Counted from the stretch's first letter, positions 20,181-30,337 are shown. The stretch: DNA of 64,000 nt from an uncultured Thermogutta sp. (GCA_937128505.1 CAKZMM010000108.1:1-64000); one strand, 5' to 3'. The notes: generated by a model from the sequence alone, not told the origin. Program-made: numbers and translations.

Positions 20181-21300
20181 GCGAGATGCTTCGTCAGACA
20201 GATACCCCTCCGACCGAGGATTTCCCACCATACGCGCTCACCCGTGACCAATTACCCACTCAACTGCCTTTCTAGGAGCCGCACACCCTCCGGTTTGGGA
20301 GACTTCCTTGCAACTTACTTATGACGATTTGCCGTAAATGCTTATCACGATTCGCGGACTACTCATCCGAATTTAAATCGAAATACCGCCTCAACAATCG
20401 CGCGATCGCACGCAAATCATTTCGTCCGTTCAGATGATCTGGGCCAAAGCCCCCCAACCGAATTCCAAACCCCGCGATACTGCTACCCCCTCAGAAATTC
20501 AACTAACCCGTCGTAAATCTTCGTAGACCGATCAGGCAGGTTTCATCCCTAGAATTGAGCAATCTTATGCTTACAACCGAAGATTTAACCCGGCACTGCC
20601 GGCACATGATCGGCTTTTGGGCCTGAATCCGCCCAGCATTATCGAGCACTCTCTATCACGCAGATGCAAGCTCCTTCTGCAAGCGCCGTACACAGGCATT
20701 CAAGCACAAGTCGCGAAGGCGGGTACCTCGCGAAAGAACGCCCGCCAATAATGTCGTAATTCTACACCTCCACAACCGGAGGATGTAGGGTAGTGGAAGC
20801 CAGAAGAGCAATGATAGCCGACAATTACGCTCCTTTTTCTCCCAGATTAACAAAAAAGGGATTAGCTACCGCGAGGGAGATGTGCCTTGCTGGGAAAACA
20901 CCCGATTTGAAAGAACCATTAAGTCAACTTGATAGCTCAGATTAGTGCGATATTTCAAGCAGGAGACGATACGTTTCGGAGGCTTAATCAATACTGCCGC
21001 GATTGCCCGGTCTTTGGATTTAAACAGTCTCTGGACACGGCTTCGAGACAAAAGCAGTCTATGGCCCTTTCCAAGGAACAACAACCACTAACCCTCCCCA
21101 GCAAAGAAACTTGCCCGGACAACAGGGGAGAATGTTACGCATTTTGGAAACGACTGACCGCGGATAATCCGCCTGCTTTCCCGGCTGATAATTCCGCGAA
21201 AAATTCTGGTTTACTGTGACATCAGGCAAAAACGATTACGCGATGGCGACGAAACTCCGATTGCCGGTGCCTGACGCAAAACATACGCATCGGCACAAGA

Positions 21301-21342
21301 GAATTCGGGAGACTCACACAGGAAATCGGGAAACTCACACAG
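21301..21342. repeat. 21-bp tandem duplication
   Basis: Two units, gaattcgggagactcacacag and gaaatcgggaaactcacacag shifted by 21 bases, differ at two positions. Confidence 0.75.
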
Positions 21343-21583
21343 GAATAGGAAATAACCTCGGGCTGCACCTACATTCCGTAATGCGCACCTTCACAGTCGG
21401 GGAAGGGGTCATCATTCCCGCACCGAATAACAAACTCTGCTTCGGCGCAAGCCCAGCAAGAATTCCACAGGATGCCCTGCCGGCGCAAAAATCTGCCGAA
21501 ATTACCGAATCAAACCGAATTAACAAGAGAAAACCCCCGAAGAGAGCGTCACCCTCATCACCCCGCCCCAATTAATTCTCAAA

Positions 21584-22408
21584 TTAATTCTCAAATTTAA
21601 TGAGGACCTTAGCGACACCGGCGACCGTAACCTCAAATACGTTTTTTGCCCAGGGATCACTGACGATCAGTTTCCCGCCGGCCCAGACTATGGACACCGG
21701 GCGTGAAAGAGGTGCTCCTGCCAAAAGAGCGGTCGGTTTTTCTGAGCCGCTTACTTTCCAGATGGCCGAAGCGTAAGTGTCGCTCACATAAGCTACCCCT
21801 TTTTCATCCACTGCCACGTCGTTCGGGAACTGAAAAGGTCGACCGGAGACCACCGGCACCACCTCGCCGTTCGGGGAAGCACGCCAAATCTGGTTCTCGC
21901 CATGCGCTATGATCCAAAGATTGTCTTGACGATCGACGGCCAAACCTCTAGGAGCCCGGAGTTGGACAAAGCTTTTGGGCGGCCCCACACCCTGCGGCAA
22001 TTGCCAAATTCTATGGGTGGCCAAATCGGACACAAAAATATTTCCGCGGGAGTCGACCGCCACATCCATCGGGGTCCATAAGCCACCGTCGGTTAGGGGC
22101 TTCGGTTCCCGATCTTCAAACCGGTAGACTGTCGACGTCGCTGTATCGCCCGCTAAAAGCTTTCCTCCATGATCCCAAGCCAGACACCGTACGGCATTTA
22201 GTGGTGTACGGTATTTCTTCGAGGCCTCAAACCATAGGGTGGCTCGGCCCTCCTTGACAAGCCAAATTCCCGGCAAGTGCAAATCCGCAACAAAAAGGCT
22301 CCCGTCCGGTGCCATCACGGCAGAAATCGGGTATTTCATCTCTTGGCAAAATGCCGCCATACTCCCCCACCCGAAGGCAAGCCATGCTAAAAGGATCGCG
22401 CGATTCAT
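21584..22408 (-). CDS. Secreted NHL-repeat beta-propeller protein
   Basis: 274-residue protein with an N-terminal signal peptide (MNRAILLAWLAFGWGSMAAFCQ) and a series of NHL/SMP-30-like propeller repeats, each with a V.D..G..YVSD or similar phrase (VDSRGNIFVSDL, VDRQDNLWIIAH, VDEKGVAYVSDT). Such domains bind ligands or, in SMP-30 relatives, hydrolyse lactones; no catalytic assignment is possible here. It lies 81 bp downstream of the DUF1080 gene on the same strand, so the two are probably co-transcribed and work outside the cytoplasm, perhaps on sugars. Confidence 0.85.
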   Translation of the reverse strand: MNRAILLAWLAFGWGSMAAFCQEMKYPISAVMAPDGSLFVADLHLPGIWLVKEGRATLWFEASKKYRTPLNAVRCLAWDHGGKLLAGDTATSTVYRFEDREPKPLTDGGLWTPMDVAVDSRGNIFVSDLATHRIWQLPQGVGPPKSFVQLRAPRGLAVDRQDNLWIIAHGENQIWRASPNGEVVPVVSGRPFQFPNDVAVDEKGVAYVSDTYASAIWKVSGSEKPTALLAGAPLSRPVSIVWAGGKLIVSDPWAKNVFEVTVAGVAKVLIKFEN

Positions 22409-22489
22409 TCCCCCACCTCTAGAATTTGAATGAAGCTCGGGTCATCACCCCGAGGAACCAAAGCTTTAACGAGCAAGCCCGGCCGCAGT

Positions 22490-23197
22490 TTACTCGGTTA
22501 ATTCCCGGATCTTGACATTTCGAAAATAGATCGGCGCACCGTGATGTTTTCCCTGGAGGCCAATGTGACCCTCCTGCGGCAATTCGGCCAGCGGCCGGTT
22601 CAGCCACGGCGGGATCGCTGAGCCATCCGGATTCGTCTTTGCCGAGGTCCATTTTCGCATATCCATTTGCGTGACCAGTTCGCCGTTAAGAACCACGAAA
22701 ATCATCGGCCCATCACACTTAATCACCATACGATTCCATTCGCCCGGCTTTCGCACCACCGACCGTTTTGGGGCCAGTCGCCCGAAAATAGCCCCACAAT
22801 GCCAGGTGGGTGGCATCTTCGCCCAACGCTCAGCGAAATCATCGCAAATCTGAATTTCCACGGAATTGGGGATCCAATCTTTGATGTCGCTGCAATAAAC
22901 GATGACCCCACTATTGCTCTCGGGGGCATTTTTAAATTCAAGTGAAAGCATGAAGCGACGATACCGGGCCTTGGTCCAGATGCACTGATCCTCGGTCGCC
23001 GTGAGGATTCCATCCTCACAAGACCAAATCCCGGCCGGATAAATCGCATTCGAAAGATCCGGCGCAAACAGGTCCTGCCAACCTGACGTGTCCGGCTCCA
23101 AAGGTGGCGGCGTTGCCTCTTGGGCAAAGCCCTGGGCAAAACCCAGCGTAACTACAAGCATGAGCGACCAAGGACTGAAAAGATTGATTCGCTTCAT
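22490..23197 (-). CDS. Secreted DUF1080 (3-keto-disaccharide hydrolase-like) protein
   Basis: 235-residue concanavalin-like jelly-roll protein of the DUF1080 family, abundant in Planctomycetes. Recognisable segments are the early LFAPDLSNA, FMLSLEFKNAPESNSGV, VEIQICDD, PGEWNRMVIKC and the end GHIGLQGKHHGAPIYFRNVKIREL, the usual DUF1080 closing strand. A signal peptide ends near GFAQGFAQ. The ATG at 23197 is chosen because GGAGG lies about 12 bases upstream; the ATG at 23206 is too close to it. Family members hydrolyse 3-keto-glycosides or bind carbohydrate. It pairs with the downstream NHL protein. Confidence 0.88.
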   Translation of the reverse strand: MKRINLFSPWSLMLVVTLGFAQGFAQEATPPPLEPDTSGWQDLFAPDLSNAIYPAGIWSCEDGILTATEDQCIWTKARYRRFMLSLEFKNAPESNSGVIVYCSDIKDWIPNSVEIQICDDFAERWAKMPPTWHCGAIFGRLAPKRSVVRKPGEWNRMVIKCDGPMIFVVLNGELVTQMDMRKWTSAKTNPDGSAIPPWLNRPLAELPQEGHIGLQGKHHGAPIYFRNVKIRELTE

Positions 23198-23301
23198 CGT
23201 CGGCATCTCCTCCACGCACCTTTCATGATCTAACGCTCTGAGGTCGACCGCACGCGATCCACGCATAGCTCCGCTTCAAAACACCGCGACTGGATTCGAC
23301 C

Positions 23302-23390
23302 CCGCATTCCAGCAGAAAAAACCGTGTTTCGGCACAACAAACCACATTCGGGCAAAAGAAGCCGCATTTCGACAGACCCAACCGCATGGC
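23302..23390. repeat. Degenerate 20-bp tandem repeat, about 4.4 copies
   Basis: Units start at 23302, 23322, 23342, 23362 and 23382 with the pattern ccgcattTCGgCA followed by a variable A-rich 7 nt. Period is exactly 20 although units differ at several positions. Confidence 0.7.
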
Positions 23391-23888
23391 TCAAAAGCAC
23401 AGGGGGTGTAAAGTATCCTCGCCGAAACTGGAAATAAGACCGCGCTAAACACTCCAAAGAAGCCGTTTCAGCAGCTCATCCCCGCGCTAAAAAATTAATT
23501 TATTTTCGTAAATAGCACTACCAAAAATGCTGAAATTGCTTAACCATTGGCAAACCATTAATGTTACCTTTGTTACCTTTACTTCTATGTTGCCAAGTGG
23601 CTTCAGCGCACCGCCTTTTTGTCGGCGCCCCCACAAGCCGGCATAAACCCTACCCTCGTTACTTTCTATACGCGTGAGCGAAAAAACAAAAACTTTAAAC
23701 ACGGCAACGTGTCACCCTTCCCCGGGCGGTTACCAGTTTAACAAAGTTCGTGACCTTTTCCAGCAGTGTCCTAGGCGTAGCGACTTGCAAAAGACAGGGA
23801 AAAAACAGGTAAACATGATAAGCTGAGCAACCTATAGCGCAGAGCGAGAAAAAGGGGTACGAACCCCGGAGAAAGGAAAGCCGGTGAA

Positions 23889-23985
23889 GGAAACTGGGAA
23901 AAGGTGCAAACCCGAGAGTACCCTTGAATTCACCTCGGGCTGCCCCCGCCTGAATATCGGTGCACCTTTTGTCGCCTCAGTTTCC
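23889..23985. ncRNA. Long interrupted hairpin, possible structured RNA
   Basis: Three nested complementary arm pairs: ggaaactg (23889-23896) with cagtttcc (23978-23985), aaaaggtgca (23899-23908) with tgcacctttt (23961-23970), and cccgag (23911-23916) with ctcggg (23934-23939). Total paired length is 24 bp within 97 nt. There is no T-run on either side. It lies between genes on the minus strand. It could be a structured RNA, a folded 3' end of the glycosyltransferase mRNA, or a palindromic mobile remnant. Confidence 0.4.
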
Positions 23986-24071
23986 CAGGGTCCTCGCGGA
24001 GCAGTTGGATCTTTTGCACGCCCAGCAATTCGGTCTATTGCAAATGAATTGATGTGATGCCCGGTTGTGAA

Positions 24072-25139
24072 TTAATGTGATGCGCGGTTATGAAGCCGAC
24101 GCTTGAGCTGCCTCAATGCTCGAAACACGGGGATAACTGCCCGCCACAGCCGCAAGTGCCCGCCCGGCTGCTCGATCCACTCGATCGGTACCTCGGCGAT
24201 TCTGTAACCGCGTTTTTGGGCCAGCCAAAGCACCTCCAAATCGAAAAGAAATCCCGGCTCCTCCACCCTCGAAAATAGGTCCTGCGCACAAGCCGCGCGA
24301 AACATCTTGAAACCGCATTGTGGATCTTTCACAGAGATCCCGAGATACCCCCGGGCAACTTTGGCGAAAAGGATGCCGGCGATTCGTCGGGGCCAAGGCC
24401 GCCGGCACCGGCTTCCGGGCACCAGTCGCGAGCCTGTGGCAATATCGGCCCCTTGTTCCAGGGCTTTCCTCAATCGGTTTTCGTTCTTAATGGGTGCCGC
24501 CCCGTCCGCGTCCGCAAACAAAACCGTTTCCCCTTGAGCGGTCAAAACGCCGCTCCGAACGGCCGCACCTTTTCCCAGATTTGTGGCATGACGTATCCGC
24601 CGGACTTGCGGCCAATCGCGGGCAATCATCGTCAGATGATCCCACGTCGCATCTGTGCTCCCATCGTCCACCACGATGACCTCATAGCCTTGAGCCGGCG
24701 ATTCGCCGTGCGGCGGCACATGGGCCGATTGATCACTCGATTGAAACTCCTCTGACCCGCGGTAAGGCAATGCGATGTCTGCTGCTGCGGAAGCATTTGA
24801 TTCCGGAGGTTCACCTTCTGCCGGCATCAATTCGGCACGCGCTTCTTCACTTGCGCTCCCGAGTTTTGCAATAGTCCTCGAGGCTGCGGAGTACATTGGG
24901 GCGACTTCGAACCCCGGCGACAAAGCCTCCTGGCTTTCCTTGGTCTTTACCCCGTTTTGACAAGTCTGCGATAAGCCTTTTTCATCACTTGCCGGAACCC
25001 CTTTTTGACAAGTCTGCGGTAAACCGGGAAGGTACTTCCCATCTAAATACGCTCGCACCTCGTGAAGAAATCGGGGTAGCCGAAGGGCCTCGTTAAATGC
25101 AGGAATAACCAGCGAGAATCTCACGGGCATCGAGGCCAC
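24072..25139 (-). CDS. Family 2 glycosyltransferase (dolichyl-phosphate glucosyltransferase-like) with a large insert
   Basis: GT-A glycosyltransferase likely to transfer a sugar to a lipid phosphate. The 355-residue product starts with VIPAFNEALRLPRFL, then has VIVVDDGSTDATW, the metal-binding FADADGAAP, and the DPQCGFKMFRA and LFDLEVLWLAQKRGY segments typical of the DPM/ALG5 group. Normal members have about 240-250 residues. Here a low-complexity stretch of about 110 residues (38-150) sits between the first strand-helix unit and VIVVDDGS. It contains two related phrases, LPQTCQKGV and LSQTCQNGV, mirrored by a DNA repeat. The core motifs are intact, so the enzyme may still work, with the insert as a surface loop. 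Confidence 0.87.
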   Translation of the reverse strand: MASMPVRFSLVIPAFNEALRLPRFLHEVRAYLDGKYLPGLPQTCQKGVPASDEKGLSQTCQNGVKTKESQEALSPGFEVAPMYSAASRTIAKLGSASEEARAELMPAEGEPPESNASAAADIALPYRGSEEFQSSDQSAHVPPHGESPAQGYEVIVVDDGSTDATWDHLTMIARDWPQVRRIRHATNLGKGAAVRSGVLTAQGETVLFADADGAAPIKNENRLRKALEQGADIATGSRLVPGSRCRRPWPRRIAGILFAKVARGYLGISVKDPQCGFKMFRAACAQDLFSRVEEPGFLFDLEVLWLAQKRGYRIAEVPIEWIEQPGGHLRLWRAVIPVFRALRQLKRRLHNRASH

Positions 25140-25444
25140 TCCCCACCGCAGGCAATTCCCAAATCCTTTTTTTCTAGAAAATGCAAGTGCAATCAGCGGG
25201 ATTCGGAAACTTCTCCATGAGAGTCATGCCTGGCAACCTTGCGGAAGCTTCAATCTGCCCCACCTTCGAACCATTTTCCCAGTTTTTCGACGAGAATGGT
25301 GCGTTTTTCCTTATACGAGGCACTCAGTTCCCGACAAAGGAAGCACAAGTCGTTCGGGTGGCCACAAAGCGACTGACCGCTCTAACCCCTGCTTTAAAAA
25401 CTGCCCAATTTCCTGAAAACGGAGCGATTTTCGGCCGAAGCTGC
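25140..25444. other. 305-bp intergenic region
   Basis: Gap between two minus-strand genes. No gene, repeat or clear terminator was recognised. Confidence 0.6.
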
Positions 25445-28375
25445 CTACTCCAAGGTGGGATAGACCACTTCCCCGGCAAGTTGTCGCTCACCTCCCTCCT
25501 TTTCATACACCCCGTAAAAAATCGAACACAAATCCAACCACAAAGTCAGCCGACGAAACTCCTCCGGGGTCAGTTCCACGCCGTAATGTCCATTCTCAAG
25601 CAGCGGTAAAAGCTTCGAGGCTCGGGCACCAAACTGCCCCGGTTGAGTCCGATAGGCGTGTTGATAATCCCAGAAACCAAACTTCGTGGCCAAATTCACG
25701 TAAGAGGCGAACCATTTGCGTTCGAGCGGCTCGCGCTCCAAGTTGATCGCCTCATTTGCTTTTTCCGTGTGGCAGGGAACACAGCGGCGATCCAATACCG
25801 GCTGCACCAACCGAGCATAGCTGAAGGGATTGACCCCGTCCGAAAGCTCCGGCTCAAGACGCGAAGCTGGACGGCGTAAAGCCGTCGGAAGTCCCGCGAT
25901 AATCGGCGGGGCTTCGTGCCGAACCTCATGGCAACCTCTGCACACCAAGTGTTCCCCCGGTTTCAGGTAAGTTGCCGACCGCATCGATTGAACGGCTAAG
26001 CCTCGCTCGTCCAAGGCCTGGAAAAATATCTCCTTTTGCGCGGGAACCGTAAAATGTGCGCTTCCGTCCGCTTCCACGGGCACAGTTCCCAGGACATACC
26101 GCGCAAGCATGACGCTATCGGCCGCATGCGGAAGTCGAAGCCCCACCTCGTGCGGCGGAGCACCCGAGGGAACAGTCATGGGGAGGATCTGAATGACCCG
26201 AAGGGCGACGATCCGGGTTCCCGCAGGCCAGGAGTACTTCGAGTCGTACACATTAATCACGCTAATGGTCGCTTCTTGCGGCGGTTCACCGGGCTTTGAC
26301 GGGCTCACGAAAAACTGCGGTGCATCTTGTGCCGGAACTTGCTCGGGCACCAGCAGCGGCAAAGGCCGGGGTTGAAGAGGGATAGGGTTCTGACAGGAGA
26401 TCTCAGGATCTCGGTAGATCAATTCCTTATTGCCGAATGCATCCACCAAATAAATCCCGTAATTCCCCCGGTAATAACCTTCACGCTCGAAGATTTTCCG
26501 ATGTACCATCCCCGGGTCAAAGGCACACAGATAATACTTTTCGCTTAAGGGCCACGCGGTTCCGTAACCCTGACTCCCTCCTTGACTTTCCGGAAAGCCG
26601 ACTTCCGGCGTCAGCCGCCGAATCGGCCCCATCGCGTCGTCGTCAACGAAGCGCGGGTCGATCACGACTAACGAGCCGAAAGCCTGCCCGTGGTGCGGAG
26701 CTGCTGTGGCCACGAATTTAACAGATCCCGGAATTGCTCGGCAATTCAGCTCCATGTCAGGCCGCAAATGCCGGGGGGCAAAGTTGCCGTGAACGGCCCG
26801 GCTGTCCCGCCCGTCCAACGTGGTCACCCAAGGCAGGTGGGCTGTCACTCCGTGACGGTCCACGTAGTCCCAGCGGGTATACAAAATCCTGCCGTCATGA
26901 GTCACGCTCGGGTTCCATTCGTTGGTTTCGTGATAACTCAGGCAGCGCATTTGCGAACCGTCGGCCGCCATGTCGAAGAGTGTATAAGTAGGGCAGACGC
27001 GACCACATCGCAGGTATCCACCCCGGCGCTCCGAGATAAAAGCGATTCGGCCATTTGGCAACCAACAAGGGTCAAAATCGTTCCAAGTGCCATCGGTTAG
27101 TTGGACTAGTCCGGAGCCATCGACGTTAACCACGAAAATGTGGTAGCAGCGACCTTCGTGCCAATGGCCCCGGGAGGGATCGGTGTGGAAGCGGTGCTCC
27201 TTATCGCCGCGGCACTCAACGTAAGCGAAAGCGACGCGGCGGGCATCAAACGACAAATCCGGCGACAAGAAGGCCCCCCCTTCCAACTTTTGTCCCGCCA
27301 ACCGTCCCCGCTCCACGACGGAATTGGAAAGCAAATTTCTCACTCGCGGTTCAGGCCCGAAACAATCCTCGACAATAAAAATTCCGCCCCCCGGCTCCGC
27401 ATTGATCCCATAGTATTGGTCGCACATATGGTTATAATGAGCCAGATGACGCTTAAGGATCACCAGGGAGTTGAAGTCAAGGAGCGGATTAGAAAACGCA
27501 ATCTTGCGACGCAAAGATCGCAGCTCCCGCAGCAAAGCTAACCGGGCGGCCCGGTCCTCGACAGGCGTACTCGTTTCTCGCTGAGCTAATTCGGCAAGCT
27601 TTTGCCCGTACTCTTTCAGTTGAAGCCCGAAGGTGGCTTCCAAATTGGCTAACAAAGCCTGTGTGCGACGTAAAACGATATCTACCGGGTCTCGATCCGT
27701 GGGCCAGACAAGGGACTGCGGGTGAAAAACCTCGGATGCTACTTTTTCGAAATAGGCTCGGCGTCGGAGATCAATTTCAAGTAGCTGAAATTCAATTTCG
27801 GCGTCGTCCATGGGGGAACCGTCTGGCCGAATAAACTCCCGTTCAAACTCAGGTTTAGCCCGGAATGTCACCCCGTCAACCAAAAGCTTCAGTTCGGCGA
27901 TCGAGGTCCAAGGACGTCCGGAAACCTCCGACAGCGCCTTTAGCCGGAAGTATCGTCCGCGTATGGGAGAAGAAAAAAGAACGGTGTTCTCGCCGGCAGA
28001 GTTTGTGAATGATCCGCGGGCCACGGGTGTGGTTAAACTTTCAGGAGTCTCGGCAACGTAGCATTCGTAGTTGACGATCGTTCCGTTACCACCCCCTTGC
28101 CGCGGCAAATATACGAAACCGCGGATCTCAAAGCTTTTGGTCAAATCGACATCAATTTGATGCGGATGCGGCGGCTCCTCCAGAATCCAATCCGTGTGCC
28201 ACATCGTGGCGGGATTGCCGTCCATTGCGCGGTAGCCTTCGAAGCCAGAAGCTTCGCTGTCCACACGTACATATACCGTGATCGTCTCGGCAGCACCCAC
28301 TGCCGGCATGAAGGCTGCGAAGCAGCACCAGAAAAACCCAGCGACTGCGACCACGGCGAAGTTATGACCACCCAT
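25445..28375 (-). CDS. Exported hydrazine-synthase-alpha-like protein with discoidin and c-type haem domains
   Basis: 976-residue exported protein. A signal peptide (VVAVAGFFWCCFAAFMPAVGA) precedes an F5/8 type C (discoidin-like) domain (about residues 30-165). A helical region follows, then a TolB/WD40-like propeller (SPDLSFDARRVAFAYV, IFVVNVDGSGLVQLTDG, PNGRIAFISERRGG). The C-terminal part has two CxxCH haem motifs, CRGCH near residue 812 and CVPCH near 864. This arrangement matches the HzsA-like proteins common in non-anammox planctomycetes; hydrazine synthesis is not implied. The ATG at 28375 has AAGGAGGA 8 bases upstream. A role in periplasmic redox or polysaccharide binding is inference. 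Confidence 0.88.
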   Translation of the reverse strand: MGGHNFAVVAVAGFFWCCFAAFMPAVGAAETITVYVRVDSEASGFEGYRAMDGNPATMWHTDWILEEPPHPHQIDVDLTKSFEIRGFVYLPRQGGGNGTIVNYECYVAETPESLTTPVARGSFTNSAGENTVLFSSPIRGRYFRLKALSEVSGRPWTSIAELKLLVDGVTFRAKPEFEREFIRPDGSPMDDAEIEFQLLEIDLRRRAYFEKVASEVFHPQSLVWPTDRDPVDIVLRRTQALLANLEATFGLQLKEYGQKLAELAQRETSTPVEDRAARLALLRELRSLRRKIAFSNPLLDFNSLVILKRHLAHYNHMCDQYYGINAEPGGGIFIVEDCFGPEPRVRNLLSNSVVERGRLAGQKLEGGAFLSPDLSFDARRVAFAYVECRGDKEHRFHTDPSRGHWHEGRCYHIFVVNVDGSGLVQLTDGTWNDFDPCWLPNGRIAFISERRGGYLRCGRVCPTYTLFDMAADGSQMRCLSYHETNEWNPSVTHDGRILYTRWDYVDRHGVTAHLPWVTTLDGRDSRAVHGNFAPRHLRPDMELNCRAIPGSVKFVATAAPHHGQAFGSLVVIDPRFVDDDAMGPIRRLTPEVGFPESQGGSQGYGTAWPLSEKYYLCAFDPGMVHRKIFEREGYYRGNYGIYLVDAFGNKELIYRDPEISCQNPIPLQPRPLPLLVPEQVPAQDAPQFFVSPSKPGEPPQEATISVINVYDSKYSWPAGTRIVALRVIQILPMTVPSGAPPHEVGLRLPHAADSVMLARYVLGTVPVEADGSAHFTVPAQKEIFFQALDERGLAVQSMRSATYLKPGEHLVCRGCHEVRHEAPPIIAGLPTALRRPASRLEPELSDGVNPFSYARLVQPVLDRRCVPCHTEKANEAINLEREPLERKWFASYVNLATKFGFWDYQHAYRTQPGQFGARASKLLPLLENGHYGVELTPEEFRRLTLWLDLCSIFYGVYEKEGGERQLAGEVVYPTLE

Positions 28376-29272
28376 CGACTCTTCCTCCTTCTTGATGCAT
28401 TTCGAAAAGCACAAAAAATACGGTGAGGGCCATCCTCCGGAAGCTGTTTTGCAGGGATGATCAAATTCCGCAACCCATTCTGGGTCAATTATGACCTCTC
28501 GACTTAGGGAACGCAATTTCCGGGGCCGCCACCCTCGTCGTTCATTACCTGACCCATGGTGGATGAAGCGCCAGGATTTTCTTGGCTCCGCGAGGATCGC
28601 TTAGTAACTTAGTGTGTTCAAGTACTCAATCGGCGCTCATGCGAAAGAGGCGTGCCAGCTTAACATTGATCCTGCGACCGGTCGCAAGGTGTGAACCTTT
28701 GTGCTCTATTCCAGATGAAGCCGGCGGCTATCGATGCAGAAGTAAAATCACCAATAAAGTGCATGACGACTTAGCTGACTGAAGAGCCTTGAAGAGCGGA
28801 AGCCGCGAGTCTAAGCTTGCAAAGGAAAAGGGACACTCGCGAATCGATGGGCAAGACCCTAGGTGTTACCTCAAGCAATCCTTACGAATGCCCCGAACGG
28901 TTTGCCCCGTTTTGTAAAAGATGAGAAATTTTTGTCCCGGATGTTCAGTGACGCTTTCGGTAGCTTATTGGGGATCAAACCCTAAATCTGAAGGCGATTG
29001 ATCAACGATCTGAAGGCGATTGATTAACGATCTGAAGGCAATTGATTAACGGTTAATGACCTTAGCTGCTTGCAAGTTATCGCGTCAATACTTTCGCATA
29101 TCGAGCTTTCTTAGCATGGCCATGCCCATGGAGTACCGATCTCAACTCAAAGTGCCTTTCGATTGCGTGCCGGAGTCAATACGACGCCCATGTTAGCAGT
29201 GCGTTGATGTCAGCCACCCGGAATGTTTGCCGTAGAAGCCGCTCGGTGAAAGCCTTTGGTGGAGTGCAAGAG
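28376..29272. other. Divergent intergenic region
   Basis: 897 bp between divergent genes, so it must hold promoters in both directions; I could not place them. It contains the 22-bp tandem repeat at 28985-29050 and no supported gene. Confidence 0.6.
28985..29050. repeat. 22-bp tandem repeat, three copies
   Basis: Units of the form atctgaaggcgattgat(t/c)aacg start at 28985, 29007 and 29029, with one or two differences each. They lie about 220 bases upstream of the ThuA-like gene. Confidence 0.85.
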
Positions 29273-30298
29273 ATGAAAAAAGTTTCTGTTGTTACTGTCG
29301 TACTGGGGATTTTCGTCATTGGTTTGCAACTCGTGCCCATCGCCGCGGCGAGCGATCCCTGGGTTACCTACGAAGGGAGTTCGGGCCCTGGCGTGGGGAA
29401 ACATGTAGTCTTGATCGCAGGAGATGAGGAGTACCGCTCCGAAGAGGCGATGCCGATGCTGGGCAAGATCCTTGCCGTGCGTCACGGGTTTAAGTGCACT
29501 GTGCTTTTTTCCATCGACCCTGCCACCGGGACAATCGACCCAAATAATCAGACCAATATCCCCGGCCTTGAGGCGCTCGAAACGGCCGATCTCATGGTCA
29601 TTGCCACGCGCTTCCGAGAATTGCCCGACGAACAAATGCGGCAGATCGACGCCTACGTTCACTCCGGAAGGCCCATCATTGGGCTGCGCACCGCAACGCA
29701 TGCATTTGCCTACTCGCGGAATCCGCAGAGCCCTTTCGCGCATTATGATTGGCGAAGCAAAGTGTGGCCTGGTGGTTTCGGGCGGCAGGTTCTGGGGGAA
29801 ACTTGGGTAAGCCATCACGGCCACCACGGGAAGGAAAGTACACGCGGGGTTATCAATCCCGAGTTGGCTTCTCATCCGATTTTACGCGGCGTGAAAGACG
29901 TATGGGGTCCCACCGACGTATACACGGTGCGAGACCTACCCGAGGGAAGCCAGATTCTCCTTTTCGGTCAGGTCCTTCAGGGAATGAGTCCCGATGATCC
30001 CCCCGTATCAGGCCCCAAAAATAATCCGATGATGCCCCTGGCTTGGATCCGCTATTTCACAGGCCGCGAAGGAAAAGCTTCCCGGGTTTTCTGCACCACA
30101 ATGGGTGCTTCCACCGACATGGCGTGCGAGGACCTGCGCCGATTGGTCGTCAATGCCTGTTACTGGTGCGTGGGGTTAGAGGATCGGATTCCCTCCCGGG
30201 GCGATGTTACGATTGTCGGCAGCTATGAACCGACCCCATTTGGCTTTGGGAAGTTCCGGCGGCAAGTCCGGCCGCAGGACCTCATGTTATCCCCGTAG
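29273..30298 (+). CDS. Secreted ThuA-like domain protein
   Basis: 341-residue protein of the ThuA-like class I glutamine amidotransferase-fold group, common next to planctomycete sugar genes. The signal peptide is MKKVSVVTVVLGIFVIGLQ... ending IAAAS. The fold is seen in HVVLIAGDEEYRSEEAMPMLGKIL (first strand and helix), DLMVIATRFRELPDEQM, GRPIIGLRTATHAF (nucleophile-elbow position) and the late ACYWCVGLEDRIP. ThuA relates to trehalose use in rhizobia, but most homologues are uncharacterised. I chose the ATG at 29273 because the residues before it do not look like a signal peptide and MKK begins a clean one. Confidence 0.85.
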   Translation: MKKVSVVTVVLGIFVIGLQLVPIAAASDPWVTYEGSSGPGVGKHVVLIAGDEEYRSEEAMPMLGKILAVRHGFKCTVLFSIDPATGTIDPNNQTNIPGLEALETADLMVIATRFRELPDEQMRQIDAYVHSGRPIIGLRTATHAFAYSRNPQSPFAHYDWRSKVWPGGFGRQVLGETWVSHHGHHGKESTRGVINPELASHPILRGVKDVWGPTDVYTVRDLPEGSQILLFGQVLQGMSPDDPPVSGPKNNPMMPLAWIRYFTGREGKASRVFCTTMGASTDMACEDLRRLVVNACYWCVGLEDRIPSRGDVTIVGSYEPTPFGFGKFRRQVRPQDLMLSP

Positions 30299-30337
30299 TC
30301 GAAGCCCCAAGCCCTTCTAAACCGAGGGTTCTTTCTT

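Larger units (their letters stand above)
20083..21583. other. 1.5-kb gene-free region upstream of the hydrogenase genes
   Basis: No supported gene on either strand. It must contain the promoter of hndC, but I could not place it. Two short tandem repeats occur at 20145 and 21301. Confidence 0.6.
23198..24071. other. Intergenic region with a tandem repeat and a long hairpin
   Basis: No supported gene in 874 bp. It contains the 20-bp repeat array at 23302 and the hairpin at 23889-23985, listed separately. Confidence 0.6.

Noticed and set aside
25445-28375. Hydrazine synthase (anammox) gene
   Set aside because: Only the alpha-like architecture is present, fused to a discoidin domain, with no beta/gamma-like or hydrazine dehydrogenase genes nearby.
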